DNA of 64,000 bases from Bacteroidales bacterium (GTDB lineage: Bacteria; Bacteroidota; Bacteroidia; Bacteroidales; UBA932): contig JAGBSL010000033.1 in assembly GCA_017631875.1 (NCBI GenBank), positions 10,115 to 74,114 of the forward strand. Reading direction: 5' to 3'. How positions within the stretch are numbered: the stretch's first letter is position 1; each line of letters starts with the position of its first letter. This document shows positions 1 through 9,087 of the stretch, piece by piece. The notes beneath the pieces are model-generated. The model searched no databases. It was not told the origin of the DNA and saw only the letters and a program-made list of their open reading frames with translations. The position numbers and the translations under genes were made by a program.

Positions 1-1
1 C

Positions 2-919
2 CGCACAAGCGCATCAGAATATGATTTCAGTCCATACTTCCATTATATTGAAGATAAGATAAAGGATGCGGACATTGCGATTGCCAACATGGAATACACC
101 CTTGCGGGAAAACCATATACCGGCTATCCGGCCTTCTCCGCTCCGGAAGCATACGCGTCATATCTTGCAGGGATTGGAATCGACGTATTCCTTACAGCGA
201 ACAACCACATCTTCGACAAAGGAGCAGCAGGAGCACTAAGGACAATAGACGAGTTTGACAAACTCGGCGTACAAGTCACCGGCATAGCCCGAGACCAGCA
301 GATGTACGACCAGGTTTTTCCTCTGATATTGAAGTGCAAAGGCGTAAGCATAGCTCTTGTCAATGTAACATACGGCACTAATCTCGGAACCGGAAAGGAA
401 TGGCCTAAGATTATAAGGATCAGCGAGAAGGAGACTATGACCGGAATTCTCGCTAAAGCTGACACCTGCGACTTCACACTTGTTCTTCCGCATTGGGGAG
501 ACGAATACAGGCTGAGACACTCCGCAAACCAGGAAAAAGATGCAAGGTGGTTCATAGAACATGGAGCAGACGCGATAATCGGAGCGCATCCTCACGTAAT
601 ACAGGACATTCAGAAAATCGACGGAGTTCCGGTTTTCTACTCCATAGGGAACGCAGTATCCAACATGAGCGCTGCAAACACCCAGATGGAACTGATGGTT
701 ACTCTCAAGATCGTGCGTTACCACAACGGCAACACAAAACTCCTTGAGCCCGAATACGAACTATTATGGTGTTCGAGACCAGGAGGATACAGCAACCGGT
801 ACACTGTTCTCCCGGTAGAGGAATTCATCGGGACTAGAGACAGCTGGCACGGTCCATGGGAGTACGACAAGAAGATAGAAACAAGAAATAGAATAAAGAA
901 CCTACTGGATAATGAGTAA
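2..919 (+). CDS. CapA-family metallophosphatase-like protein, 5' end outside window
   Basis: The reading frame is already open at the first bases (it reads SEYDFSPYF and IANMEY before the first ATG at 89), so 89 is an internal Met and the true start lies outside. The family is CapA/PgsA-like (PGA_cap), a calcineurin-type phosphoesterase fold named from poly-gamma-glutamate capsule synthesis; most Bacteroidales members have no tested substrate. Seen: TANNHIFDKG with the Asn-His metal pair, LPHWGDEY, and IGAHPHVIQDI, in the family order and spacing. The missing N-terminus would hold the GDVM motif and any signal peptide, so location cannot be judged. Its stop overlaps the phoH start by 8 nt, which suggests one message with translational coupling. 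Confidence 0.85.
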   Translation, partial: RTSASEYDFSPYFHYIEDKIKDADIAIANMEYTLAGKPYTGYPAFSAPEAYASYLAGIGIDVFLTANNHIFDKGAAGALRTIDEFDKLGVQVTGIARDQQMYDQVFPLILKCKGVSIALVNVTYGTNLGTGKEWPKIIRISEKETMTGILAKADTCDFTLVLPHWGDEYRLRHSANQEKDARWFIEHGADAIIGAHPHVIQDIQKIDGVPVFYSIGNAVSNMSAANTQMELMVTLKIVRYHNGNTKLLEPEYELLWCSRPGGYSNRYTVLPVEEFIGTRDSWHGPWEYDKKIETRNRIKNLLDNE

Positions 920-1850
920 AAGCACAATCCGACTTGAAGCCATCGACCCCATCGAGATCTATGGGGCAGCAAACAAAAACCTTGAAGCCCTCTGCAGCTA
1001 CTTCCCAGAGCTGAAGGCGGTCGCACGCGGCTGCGAAATAATCCTTGAGGGAAAAGATGAAGACATCGAGAAGTTCACCGCCAAGCTGAAGCTGCTGATA
1101 GAAAGAAGACAGCATAAGATGAACATCACCCCATATGATGTCGAGGACCTGTTCGAGAACGAAGACAAACCTGACAGATTCCGACTCTGCGGCGATTCGG
1201 TCATCGTCCACGGAAACGACGGCAAGCCGATCAAGGCTAGAAACAGGACCCAGGAAGAGATGGTAAAGGCATATTTCGAAAACGACCTTATCTTCGCTGT
1301 CGGACCAGCAGGCACCGGTAAGACATACATCGCTATCGCTTTAGCTGTCAGAGCTTTGAAGAACAGGGAAATCAAGAGGATCATCCTGACCAGACCAGCC
1401 GTAGAAGCCGGAGAACGCCTGGGTTTCCTGCCCGGAGATCTCAAGGACAAGCTTGACCCATATCTCCAGCCTCTATACGACGCTCTCGGCGACATGATAC
1501 CTCCAAAGAGACTTCAGGAGTTCATGGCGGAAGGCACGATCCAGATCGCTCCCCTCGCCTACATGCGAGGCCGCACGCTTGACCGCGCCTGTGTGATTCT
1601 GGACGAGGCCCAGAACACAAACCTCGGACAGCTCAAGATGTTCCTGACGCGAATGGGATGCGACGCCAAGTTCATAGTGACAGGAGACGCCAGCCAGATA
1701 GACCTCCCTCACAAAGGAGACTCCGGTCTGCTTAAAGGTATAGAACTCACTAAGGACATAAAGGGAGTCAAGACCATCTTCTTCAAGAACGAAGACATTG
1801 TCCGACACCCTCTTGTGGCTAAAATAGTTAAAGCTTTCGAGAAAGCATAA
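912..1850 (+). CDS. phoH: PhoH-family ATPase
   Basis: Cytoplasmic P-loop ATPase of the PhoH family, related to the N-terminal half of superfamily 1 helicases and thought to act on RNA or ribosomes; the precise role is unknown. An N-terminal KH-like segment (residues about 5-70) precedes the PhoH domain. Walker A is GPAGTGKT at 131-138, Walker B is VILDEAQN, and VTGDASQIDLP is the typical motif III. Length 312 aa is normal for the short PhoH form. The ATG overlaps the end of the capA-like gene, so the two are likely co-transcribed. A strong hairpin terminator follows the stop directly. Confidence 0.95.
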   Translation: MSKSTIRLEAIDPIEIYGAANKNLEALCSYFPELKAVARGCEIILEGKDEDIEKFTAKLKLLIERRQHKMNITPYDVEDLFENEDKPDRFRLCGDSVIVHGNDGKPIKARNRTQEEMVKAYFENDLIFAVGPAGTGKTYIAIALAVRALKNREIKRIILTRPAVEAGERLGFLPGDLKDKLDPYLQPLYDALGDMIPPKRLQEFMAEGTIQIAPLAYMRGRTLDRACVILDEAQNTNLGQLKMFLTRMGCDAKFIVTGDASQIDLPHKGDSGLLKGIELTKDIKGVKTIFFKNEDIVRHPLVAKIVKAFEKA

Positions 1851-1883
1851 AAAAAGCAGCGTTCATCAAAACGCTGCTTTTTT
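1851..1883. terminator. Bidirectional hairpin terminator between phoH and the TPR gene
   Basis: Perfect stem GCAGCGTT / AACGCTGC with a 6-nt loop, flanked by an A-run on the left and a T-run on the right. It can end transcription of phoH on the plus strand and of the TPR gene on the minus strand. Confidence 0.9.
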
Positions 1884-1901
1884 ATGATTATAATCTAGAA
1901 A

Positions 1902-3212
1902 TTATTTAGAAAGCTCATTGTAGTACTCATACTTCTCCATGAACTTAGCGTCCTTGTTTCTGAGAACGAAGCAAACCTGCTTGATTGTTGCTGCAATGTT
2001 CTTCTTGAAATCAGAATCTGGCATGAGTGAATATGCCTTCTCAAGTGGCTCGAGGCTGGCGATACACATCTCATCGTACTGAGCCATGAGAGCGTCATAC
2101 TCCTTCTGGTCGAAAGTCTCCTGACCCTTGTTGAAGTACTCGTTACCGCGGTCGATGAAATATCCTCCGAGAGCGATGTATGCATCAGGAGAATCCGGAG
2201 TCATCGCAATAGCTGCCTTGTATGAAGCCTCTGCCTTCTCATAATCAGCAAGACGCTTGTAGATGTCACCCTCTACTCTGTAGATAGAAGCGTTGTCCGG
2301 CATAGCCTGCTTTGCCTTTGCGATGAGGTCAAGAAGCTGAGCCTCGCCACCCTCCTTAGGAAGATAGTAGTTGATAAGACCTACGAGAACGTTTGCATTC
2401 TCAGGGAAGAGCTCGAAACCCTTCTGGAGAGTTGCAACTCCCTTCTCCTCATTACCAAGCTTCATGTATACATCAGCAAGAGCTGGGAAGAGGTTACCAC
2501 CCTCTGCATAGTATCCAGCCTCTACGCATCTGTCAAAGTATGTCAAAGCCTGCTCATACTTGCCAGCCTGGTTGTAGATATAACCTGCATAATATGTATA
2601 GGTAGTGTCAACCTTTGATACAGGAGCAGTGAGAACCGCGTCAGCTGCCTTTGCGATAAGGCCAGCTGCGGCATCGTAGTTCTGGAGAGTATACTGAACC
2701 ATACCCTCATCAAAGTACTTTGCTCCGATGAGCTCGATAGCAGCCTTGATATCCTTTACCTTAGAGCCCTTTACATCAATTTCTGCAGCCTTTGCATATG
2801 CAGCGAGAGCCTCAGCAAGCGCATCCTCATAAATCGGATTTGTAATCACGATCATCTTGAGCATATCAGAAGCATCAAAGTAAAGAACCTTGTCCTCATA
2901 TGTCTCCTTCTTGTAAGGAACACCCTCGACAACAATCTCCTCTACAGAAGCAGCTGGCTTGTAGCCAGGCATCTGCTGGAGCTGGATACGTGGAGCGTTA
3001 GTGAAAAGGGATCCTGAAGGTGCGTTATATGCATCCATATAAGCATCTGCAAGCTTAAGCCATGTAGCTACCTTAGCCTCCTTCTTTGGATTCTCAGAAG
3101 CCGCCTTAGCGCTCTCTACCGCCTTCTTTGCTGCAGCAGGAGTCTTGGTTGTCTGTGCATCAGCCACCTGAACTGCCAGGAGTACTGCCAATGCGATAAG
3201 AATTCTTTTCAT
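1902..3212 (-). CDS. Secreted tetratricopeptide repeat protein
   Basis: 436 aa with a clear SPI signal peptide (MKRILIALAVLLAVQVADAQ), then a Lys/Ala-rich stretch and a mostly helical body with TPR-like units, for example QAGKYEQALTYFDRCVEAGY, DVYMKLGNEEKGVATLQKGF and LADYEKAEASYKAAIAMTPD. Predicted periplasmic scaffold for protein-protein contacts; substrate or partner unknown. It lies 17 bp downstream of gyrA on the same strand, an arrangement common in Bacteroidales, and probably shares the gyrA promoter. No catalytic motif is visible, so function cannot be named. Confidence 0.85.
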   Translation of the reverse strand: MKRILIALAVLLAVQVADAQTTKTPAAAKKAVESAKAASENPKKEAKVATWLKLADAYMDAYNAPSGSLFTNAPRIQLQQMPGYKPAASVEEIVVEGVPYKKETYEDKVLYFDASDMLKMIVITNPIYEDALAEALAAYAKAAEIDVKGSKVKDIKAAIELIGAKYFDEGMVQYTLQNYDAAAGLIAKAADAVLTAPVSKVDTTYTYYAGYIYNQAGKYEQALTYFDRCVEAGYYAEGGNLFPALADVYMKLGNEEKGVATLQKGFELFPENANVLVGLINYYLPKEGGEAQLLDLIAKAKQAMPDNASIYRVEGDIYKRLADYEKAEASYKAAIAMTPDSPDAYIALGGYFIDRGNEYFNKGQETFDQKEYDALMAQYDEMCIASLEPLEKAYSLMPDSDFKKNIAATIKQVCFVLRNKDAKFMEKYEYYNELSK

Positions 3213-3229
3213 GATGTTGTGGTATTTGG

Positions 3230-5761
3230 TTAATTATTTGTTTCCTGTACTGGTGTCTCCTGATCCGGAGCCTGTGGAGCCTCAGTCGGTGTCTCCTCCT
3301 CTGTCTTGTTAACAGCCGACACTGCCGCGATAGAGTCGCCGTCCTTGATGTTGATGAGTTTCACGCCCTGAGTAGCACGTCCTGCCACCTTGATGCCGGA
3401 AACGGCCATCCTGATGGTAAGTCCGGAGCGGTTGATGATCATCAGATCGTTTTCATCGGTAACATTCTTGATAGCTACCAGAGCACCTGTCTTCTCAGTG
3501 ATATTAAGCGTCTTGACACCCTTTCCGCCTCTGTTTGTCTTGCGGTACTCATCGAAGTCAGAGCGCTTTCCGTATCCATGCTCGCTGACAACGAGGATAG
3601 AGTGTGCTGAAGCATCCTCGGCTGATGGATCATAGGTTATCATGCCGATTACCTCGTCATCTTCATCAATATTTATGCCACGTACACCAGAAGCCGTTCT
3701 ACCCAACGCTCTTGCATCAGTCTCGTCAAAGCGGCAGCAGCGTCCTTTGCGTCCTGCGAGGAGAATCTCGCTGTGGCCGTTAGTCATAACTGCCTCAAGA
3801 AGCTCGTCACCCTCACGAACTGTAATCGCAATCACACCGTTTGTACGAGGACGTGAGTAAGCCTCGAGCGAAGTCTTCTTGATAATACCCTGCTTTGTTG
3901 CAAGAACAATGTAATTATTATTGATGTAGTCCTCGTCCTTGAGATTCTTAACGTTCAGGTATGCCTTGATCTTGTCATCAGGCTCGATGTTGATCACATT
4001 CTGGATTGCGCGACCCTTCGAAGCACGTGATCCCTCAGGAATCTCGTAGACCTTGAGCCAGTAGCACTTTCCGTTCTGAGTGAACAGGAGCATTGTGCTG
4101 TGCATGTTGGCAACATAGATATGCTCGATGAAGTCCTCGTCACGGGTTGCACTTCCCTTCATGCCGACGCCGCCTCTGTTCTGGATACGATACTCTGTCA
4201 GAGATGTCCTCTTGATATATCCAAGGTGCGAGATAGTGATCACAACATCCTCATTAGGATAGAAGTCCTCCGGATTGAATTCCTCTGCAGAGAGAGCGAT
4301 CTCGGTCCTTCTTGCGTCACCGTACTTCTCCTTCATCTCAAGGGTCTCATCCTTGATGATACCGAACTGCATGTCCTCGTTTGCGAGAACGTCCTCGCAG
4401 TACTTGATGAACTTCATGAGCTCGTCGTACTCGCTCTGGAGCTTCTCCCTTTCGAGTCCTGTGAGCTGACGCAGACGCATCTCAACGATTGCGGTAGCCT
4501 GGATCTCGGTGAAAGCGAATGTACTCATGAGCTCGGCCTTCGCTTCCTCAACGCTCTTCGATGCGCGGATAATCCTGATGATTTCGTCGATAACGTCAAG
4601 GGCCTTGAGGAGTCCTTCGAGTATATGGGCCCTCTTCTGAGCCTTGTCGAGGTCGAATCTTGTCCTGCGGAGGATCACCTCATGACGATGTCTTACGAAG
4701 TACTTGATCAAGTCCTTGAGGTTAAGGGTGCGAGGACGTCCGTTCACCAGAGCGACGTTGTTTACCGAGAAGCTTGACTGAAGCGGAGTATACTTGAAGA
4801 GAGTATTGAGGACAACGTTAGCGTTAGCATCCTTCTTGAGCTTAATCACGATGCGGACGCCCTTCATGGTTGTCTCGTCGTTGATGTATGAGATGCCGTC
4901 GATCTTCTTTGACTCCACGAGCTCAGCGATCTTCTCGATCATCTCCCTCTTGTTGACCATGTATGGGATCTCGGTCACCACGATTGTCTCACGGCCTGAC
5001 TCGCTCACTTCGATCTCGGTCTTCGAGCGGATCACGATACGGCCGCGGCCTGTCTCGAAGGCATCCTTGATGCCCTGACGACCCTGGATGATGCCTCCTG
5101 TAGGGAAATCCGGTCCCTTGACATAATGCATCAGCTCCTCGACTGTGATCTCAGGGTTGTCGATATACGCGCAGATGGCGTCACAGCACTCAGTAAGGTT
5201 GTGCGGAGCCATGTTTGTCGCCATACCCACGGCAATACCTGACGAACCGTTCAAGAGAAGAAGCGGAAGCTTTGTCGGGAGAACAGTCGGCTCCTGGAGG
5301 GAATCGTCGAAGTTGTTCTGGAAGTCCACAGTATCCTTCTCGAGATCTGCAAGCACCTCGTCAGAAAGTTTCGAAAGCTTTGCCTCAGTATATCGCATCG
5401 CAGCCACAGGGTCACCGTCCATCGAACCGAAGTTACCCTGTCCGAATACGAGAGGGTACCTGAGGCTCCAGTCCTGTGCCATTCTGGCCATTGCATCATA
5501 AACGCTTGAGTCACCATGCGGATGGTACTTACCGAGAACCTCTCCGACTATACGGGCAGACTTCTTTGTCTGGCTGGTATGTCTGAGGCCAAGTCCGTCC
5601 ATTCCGAACAGCACTCTTCTGTGTACAGGCTTGAAACCGTCACGCACATCCGGGAGGGCCCTGGATACGATCACAGACATGGAGTAGTCGATGTACGCAC
5701 TCCTCATCTGCTCGTCGATGTTCACCTGCTCAATCCTACCTGTTTTTACTTCGTTTTCCAT
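3230..5761 (-). CDS. gyrA: DNA gyrase subunit A
   Basis: Catalytic subunit of DNA gyrase, which with GyrB introduces negative supercoils using ATP. 843 aa. The N-terminal winged-helix/tower region holds the active-site Tyr in [10 protein letters not shown]; the C-terminal domain has the repeated beta-pinwheel blades and a GyrA-box-like QNRGGVG. The quinolone region reads [17 protein letters not shown], so the Ser and Asp equivalent to E. coli 83 and 87 are both present and no classical resistance change is visible. A Thr/Glu/Gln-rich acidic tail ends the protein. Start ATG at 5761 gives the usual N-terminus just before [20 protein letters not shown]. First gene of a probable operon with the TPR gene. 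Confidence 0.98.
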   Translation of the reverse strand: MENEVKTGRIEQVNIDEQMRSAYIDYSMSVIVSRALPDVRDGFKPVHRRVLFGMDGLGLRHTSQTKKSARIVGEVLGKYHPHGDSSVYDAMARMAQDWSLRYPLVFGQGNFGSMDGDPVAAMRYTEAKLSKLSDEVLADLEKDTVDFQNNFDDSLQEPTVLPTKLPLLLLNGSSGIAVGMATNMAPHNLTECCDAICAYIDNPEITVEELMHYVKGPDFPTGGIIQGRQGIKDAFETGRGRIVIRSKTEIEVSESGRETIVVTEIPYMVNKREMIEKIAELVESKKIDGISYINDETTMKGVRIVIKLKKDANANVVLNTLFKYTPLQSSFSVNNVALVNGRPRTLNLKDLIKYFVRHRHEVILRRTRFDLDKAQKRAHILEGLLKALDVIDEIIRIIRASKSVEEAKAELMSTFAFTEIQATAIVEMRLRQLTGLEREKLQSEYDELMKFIKYCEDVLANEDMQFGIIKDETLEMKEKYGDARRTEIALSAEEFNPEDFYPNEDVVITISHLGYIKRTSLTEYRIQNRGGVGMKGSATRDEDFIEHIYVANMHSTMLLFTQNGKCYWLKVYEIPEGSRASKGRAIQNVINIEPDDKIKAYLNVKNLKDEDYINNNYIVLATKQGIIKKTSLEAYSRPRTNGVIAITVREGDELLEAVMTNGHSEILLAGRKGRCCRFDETDARALGRTASGVRGINIDEDDEVIGMITYDPSAEDASAHSILVVSEHGYGKRSDFDEYRKTNRGGKGVKTLNITEKTGALVAIKNVTDENDLMIINRSGLTIRMAVSGIKVAGRATQGVKLINIKDGDSIAAVSAVNKTEEETPTEAPQAPDQETPVQETNN

Positions 5762-5797
5762 ATATGAATTTGTACTTTTTATTCTTGATTATACATC

Positions 5798-5829
5798 TTG
5801 GCAAAGTTACAAAAAATTTAGTAATTTTG
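5798..5829 (+). promoter_or_regulatory. Promoter of the Clp ATPase gene
   Basis: TTG (5798-5800), 21-nt spacer, then TAATTTTG (5822-5829), a good Bacteroidetes -33/-7 pair. The leader to the ATG at 5869 would be about 35 nt. Confidence 0.55.
5802..5809 (-). promoter_or_regulatory. -7 box of gyrA promoter
   Basis: TAACTTTG on the minus strand, matching the Bacteroidetes TAnnTTTG -7 element, about 45 nt upstream of the gyrA ATG. Only a weak TTG lies in the -33 position. It interleaves with the divergent clp promoter. Confidence 0.55.
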
Positions 5830-5868
5830 TGCAACCAACGATGATTTTAAGCACCAAGAATACTTTTT

Positions 5869-8220
5869 ATGGAAATCAGCATATCTGACGAACTCAATTC
5901 GATAATAAATTTTTCTAGAGAGGAGGCAATGAGGACCGGATGTTATGGCATTGCGCCGGACCACATGTTCCTGGGAATCATACGCCACAAGGAAAACGCA
6001 GGTGCGGACGCACTGATGGGCACAGGTATCGACATGAACGAGATGAAACAGTTCATAGACAGCCGGATATTTACCAACGAGCACATCCCTTATTCCGACA
6101 TAGACAGCGTAACCTTCTCCAGAGGCGCTCAAAATGTGCTGAGCTTCACTATTCTGGAAGCCACAAAGGTACGCAGCGCCAAAGCGTCGGCGCAGCACCT
6201 TCTGCTGGCACTATGCCGAGAGGGAAACTCATACGGAAGCACATACTTGCGCGACCAGGGGGTAGAATACGGAGTGATCTACAGGTATCTTGACCGCAAC
6301 GACATGCTTGACAGGGACTCGATCGATAGAGAGAGTCCGGTGAAGAACCGTGAAACTGACAACGACGAACAGCAGATTCATATCCGCGCCGTACACGAAG
6401 GAGGACAGGAAGAAAGCACCCCTCAGGCATCACCGCTCGAGGAGTTCGGATATGACATAACCAAGGCTGCACGCGAAGGCAAACTGGACCCTCTTGTGGG
6501 ACGAGAATATGAAATTCAGAGAGTAATCCAGATTCTCGGACGAAGAAGGAAAAACAACCCTATGCTCGTCGGAGATCCCGGTGTAGGAAAGTCGGCGATT
6601 GTGGAAGGTATCGCAATCAAGATCGTCACCGGCGACATACCACCTGTTCTTGCAGACAAGAGACTGATTTCCTTGGACTTAGGTTCCATCGTTGCAGGCA
6701 CAAAATACCGAGGAGATTTCGAAAAGAGACTCAAGTCCATCATAAACGAAGTAGCTTCAAGTCCTGACGTGATTCTGTTCATCGACGAGTTCCACACCAT
6801 CGTCGGAGCAGGCGGAGCGTCGGGCAGTCTTGACGCAGCGAACATGCTCAAGCCGGCACTCGCACGAGGCGACATCCAGTGTATCGGAGCAACCACAATG
6901 GATGAGTTCCGCAAAATCGTAGAAAAAGACGGCGCTCTCGACAGAAGATTCCAGAAAATTGTAGTGGAGCACACTGACATCCAACACTCGATATCAATCC
7001 TCGACCGTCTTAAAACCAACTATGAAAAGTATCATAATGTGATATACACTGACGAGGCAATCGAAGCGTGCGTGAGAATGTCCGACAGATACATCACCGA
7101 CAGATGTCTGCCTGATAAGGCAATTGACGCGATGGATGAAGCCGGATCGATGGTTCGACTGAAGAATCCGGACAAGACGGGATATGTGGGAGTTGAAGAT
7201 GTAGCGGAAGTCATTTCCAAGATGACCGGCATCCCTTCCGGCAACGTTGCCGAAAGTGAAGGTCTGAAGCTTATGAGGATGCGCAGCAAGCTACAGGGAA
7301 GGATTATCGAACAGGACGACGCAATAGATAAGGTAGTAAGAGCAATCCAGAGAAACAGAGCAGGAATCAAAGATCCTGGAAAGCCTATCGGAACATTTCT
7401 CTTCTTTGGCCCGACAGGAGTCGGCAAGACCCAGCTTGCCAAGTCATTGGCAGAGTATCTCTTTGACTCAGAAGATAATATGATAAGACTTGATATGAGT
7501 GAATACATGGAAAAATTCAATGTATCAAGGCTTATAGGAGCGCCTCCAGGATATGTAGGGTTCGAAGAGGGTGGCCAACTCAGCGAAAGGGTCAGACGCA
7601 AGCCTTATTGCGTGGTTCTTCTCGACGAGATCGAGAAGGCACACCCGGACGTATTCAACCTTCTGCTTCAGGTCATGGACGAAGGACGTCTGACTGACAG
7701 CAACGGAAGGACAGTAAGCTTCAGAAATACTATTGTTATCATGACATCCAATGTGGGAAGCCGCGAATTGGATGAATACGGCAGCGGCCTGGGATTCAAT
7801 ACTTCCGGCAAGAATGTGACCGTAAACAGGAGAGCAGTGCTTGACAAGGCTATCCGCAAGGCATTCCCTCCTGAATTCATCAACAGGGTGGATGATATGA
7901 TATTCTTTAATCCCCTCACAAGAGAAGGCATTGAAAAAATTATCGATATCGAAATCAAAGGCCTTAAGAAACGCGTTCAGGAAGCCGGATTCGAGCTCAG
8001 AATCACCCCTGCAGCAAAAAGATTTGTCGCCAACGAGGGCTACGACCCAAGCTATGGAGCAAGACCGTTGAAGAGGGCGATCCAGCGATTTATTGAAGAC
8101 CCTGTATCGGAGCACATCATCAAGGAAAGGATGATTGCCGGCAAGAAAGCCATACCTCACGACAAGATCCGCGTAAGCCTGACAAAGGATAAGGAAAGCA
8201 CCCTCGTAGAATGGTGCTAG
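5869..8220 (+). CDS. Clp protease ATP-binding subunit (ClpA/ClpC type, no M-domain)
   Basis: Class I Hsp100 unfoldase that feeds proteins to ClpP. 783 aa: Clp N-domain repeats (about 1-150), acidic linker, first AAA+ module with GDPGVGKS (235-242), second with GPTGVGKT (514-521), and sensor/D2-small domain at the C-terminus. GLGF near residue 640 sits where ClpA and ClpC carry the ClpP-docking loop, so a ClpP partner is expected. The linker between the two ATPase modules runs straight from DEAGSMVRLKNPD to VAEVISKMTGIP, leaving no room for the ClpC middle (UVR-containing) domain; the build is therefore ClpA-like although Bacteroidales proteins are usually named ClpC. No clpS gene is visible nearby. 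Confidence 0.93.
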   Translation: MEISISDELNSIINFSREEAMRTGCYGIAPDHMFLGIIRHKENAGADALMGTGIDMNEMKQFIDSRIFTNEHIPYSDIDSVTFSRGAQNVLSFTILEATKVRSAKASAQHLLLALCREGNSYGSTYLRDQGVEYGVIYRYLDRNDMLDRDSIDRESPVKNRETDNDEQQIHIRAVHEGGQEESTPQASPLEEFGYDITKAAREGKLDPLVGREYEIQRVIQILGRRRKNNPMLVGDPGVGKSAIVEGIAIKIVTGDIPPVLADKRLISLDLGSIVAGTKYRGDFEKRLKSIINEVASSPDVILFIDEFHTIVGAGGASGSLDAANMLKPALARGDIQCIGATTMDEFRKIVEKDGALDRRFQKIVVEHTDIQHSISILDRLKTNYEKYHNVIYTDEAIEACVRMSDRYITDRCLPDKAIDAMDEAGSMVRLKNPDKTGYVGVEDVAEVISKMTGIPSGNVAESEGLKLMRMRSKLQGRIIEQDDAIDKVVRAIQRNRAGIKDPGKPIGTFLFFGPTGVGKTQLAKSLAEYLFDSEDNMIRLDMSEYMEKFNVSRLIGAPPGYVGFEEGGQLSERVRRKPYCVVLLDEIEKAHPDVFNLLLQVMDEGRLTDSNGRTVSFRNTIVIMTSNVGSRELDEYGSGLGFNTSGKNVTVNRRAVLDKAIRKAFPPEFINRVDDMIFFNPLTREGIEKIIDIEIKGLKKRVQEAGFELRITPAAKRFVANEGYDPSYGARPLKRAIQRFIEDPVSEHIIKERMIAGKKAIPHDKIRVSLTKDKESTLVEWC

Positions 8221-8339
8221 GCCATCACGACATCTCTCAGTTCAAGACCAAGATCATCTACAAGTTCTACCATTGCTGCGAAGGATTCGTCTGATGAGAA
8301 CATTGCGCTGAGGCGTGTCATTGTGTCTGTTGCATTCAT
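8217..8339 (-). CDS. Possible 40-aa small protein
   Basis: Reads MNATDTMTRLSAMFSSDESF then an acidic hydrophobic helix ending in DVVMA. No family recognised. The ATG at 8339 is preceded by an A-rich leader (ACGAAAAAGAT) and, 22 nt further up, by TATCTTTG on the same strand, a Bacteroidetes -7 box. Codon use is like the neighbours. It overlaps the clp stop tail to tail by 4 nt. It could equally be an untranslated stretch; the longer frame to 8486 runs through the promoter and is unlikely to be used. Confidence 0.45.
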   Translation of the reverse strand: MNATDTMTRLSAMFSSDESFAAMVELVDDLGLELRDVVMA

Positions 8340-8360
8340 ATCTTTTTCGTTTTGTTGATG

Positions 8361-8368
8361 CAAAGATA
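8361..8368 (-). promoter_or_regulatory. -7 box upstream of the 40-aa ORF
   Basis: TATCTTTG on the minus strand. No convincing -33 box at the standard distance, so this is a partial match. Confidence 0.35.
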
Positions 8369-8416
8369 TGACCGCCTTGTGCCAATATACAGCACAACGT
8401 AAAATTTGATAAAAAA

Positions 8417-9076
8417 ATGATAAAACTTGCAATATTCGACCTTGACGGCACCCTGCTGGACACTTTAGGCGACATCGCTGGCGCATGCAACCACGCGCTC
8501 ACGGTATGCGGATGCCCTATTCACGAGGTCGGAGAGTATAAAAAGTTTGTAGGAAGCGGCATCATGAACCTGTTCCGCAGGGCCCTGCCCGAGGAACAGC
8601 GGACAGAGGAAATGGTGATAAGGATGAGGAATGCTTTCGTACAGTATTACGATATACATAAAGACGATACGACCAGCCCATATCCAGGAATCAGAGATCT
8701 CCTTAAGAACTTGTCTGCAAAAGGCATCGCGTTGGCAGTGGCATCAAACAAATATCAGGAGGCAACAGAGGAACTTGTCGCGCGATACTTCGGGGATTAT
8801 AGCTTTACATGTATCCTGGGACAAAGAGAGGGACACCCGATCAAACCAGATGCAGGCATCATCTTTGAGGCAATGGCCGCCTGCGAAGGAGTAAGACCGG
8901 ACGAAGTCATATATTGCGGAGACTCTGACGTGGACATGCAGACAGGAATAAACGCAGGCGTCAAGACCGTAGGAGTCACATGGGGATTCCGAAGCAGAGA
9001 GGAACTTGCTGCATATTCCCCATGCCTTCTGGCGGACAATCCGGAAGAAATTCATAACTTTATCGCCCTAACTTAA
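8417..9076 (+). CDS. HAD-family hydrolase, phosphoglycolate phosphatase-like
   Basis: 219 aa haloacid-dehalogenase fold phosphatase, cytoplasmic. Motif I is DLDGTLLDT (residues 8-16; two catalytic Asp), motif II is the Ser in VASNKYQEA, motif III the Lys in HPIKPDAG, motif IV GDSDVDM. A helical cap lies between motifs I and II as in Gph/PGP subfamily members. Likely acts on a small phosphate ester such as 2-phosphoglycolate, but substrate cannot be read from sequence. It is followed 11 nt later by the AI-2E family permease and may form an operon with it and the esterase. Confidence 0.88.
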   Translation: MIKLAIFDLDGTLLDTLGDIAGACNHALTVCGCPIHEVGEYKKFVGSGIMNLFRRALPEEQRTEEMVIRMRNAFVQYYDIHKDDTTSPYPGIRDLLKNLSAKGIALAVASNKYQEATEELVARYFGDYSFTCILGQREGHPIKPDAGIIFEAMAACEGVRPDEVIYCGDSDVDMQTGINAGVKTVGVTWGFRSREELAAYSPCLLADNPEEIHNFIALT

Positions 9077-9087
9077 GTCAGACGGAC

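Noticed and set aside
4100..4777. 225-aa plus-strand frame inside gyrA
   Set aside because: Shadow of gyrA on the opposite strand; composition and codon pattern follow gyrA, with no promoter.
3230..5761. Quinolone resistance substitutions in GyrA
   Set aside because: The Ser and Asp at the positions usually changed are both present.
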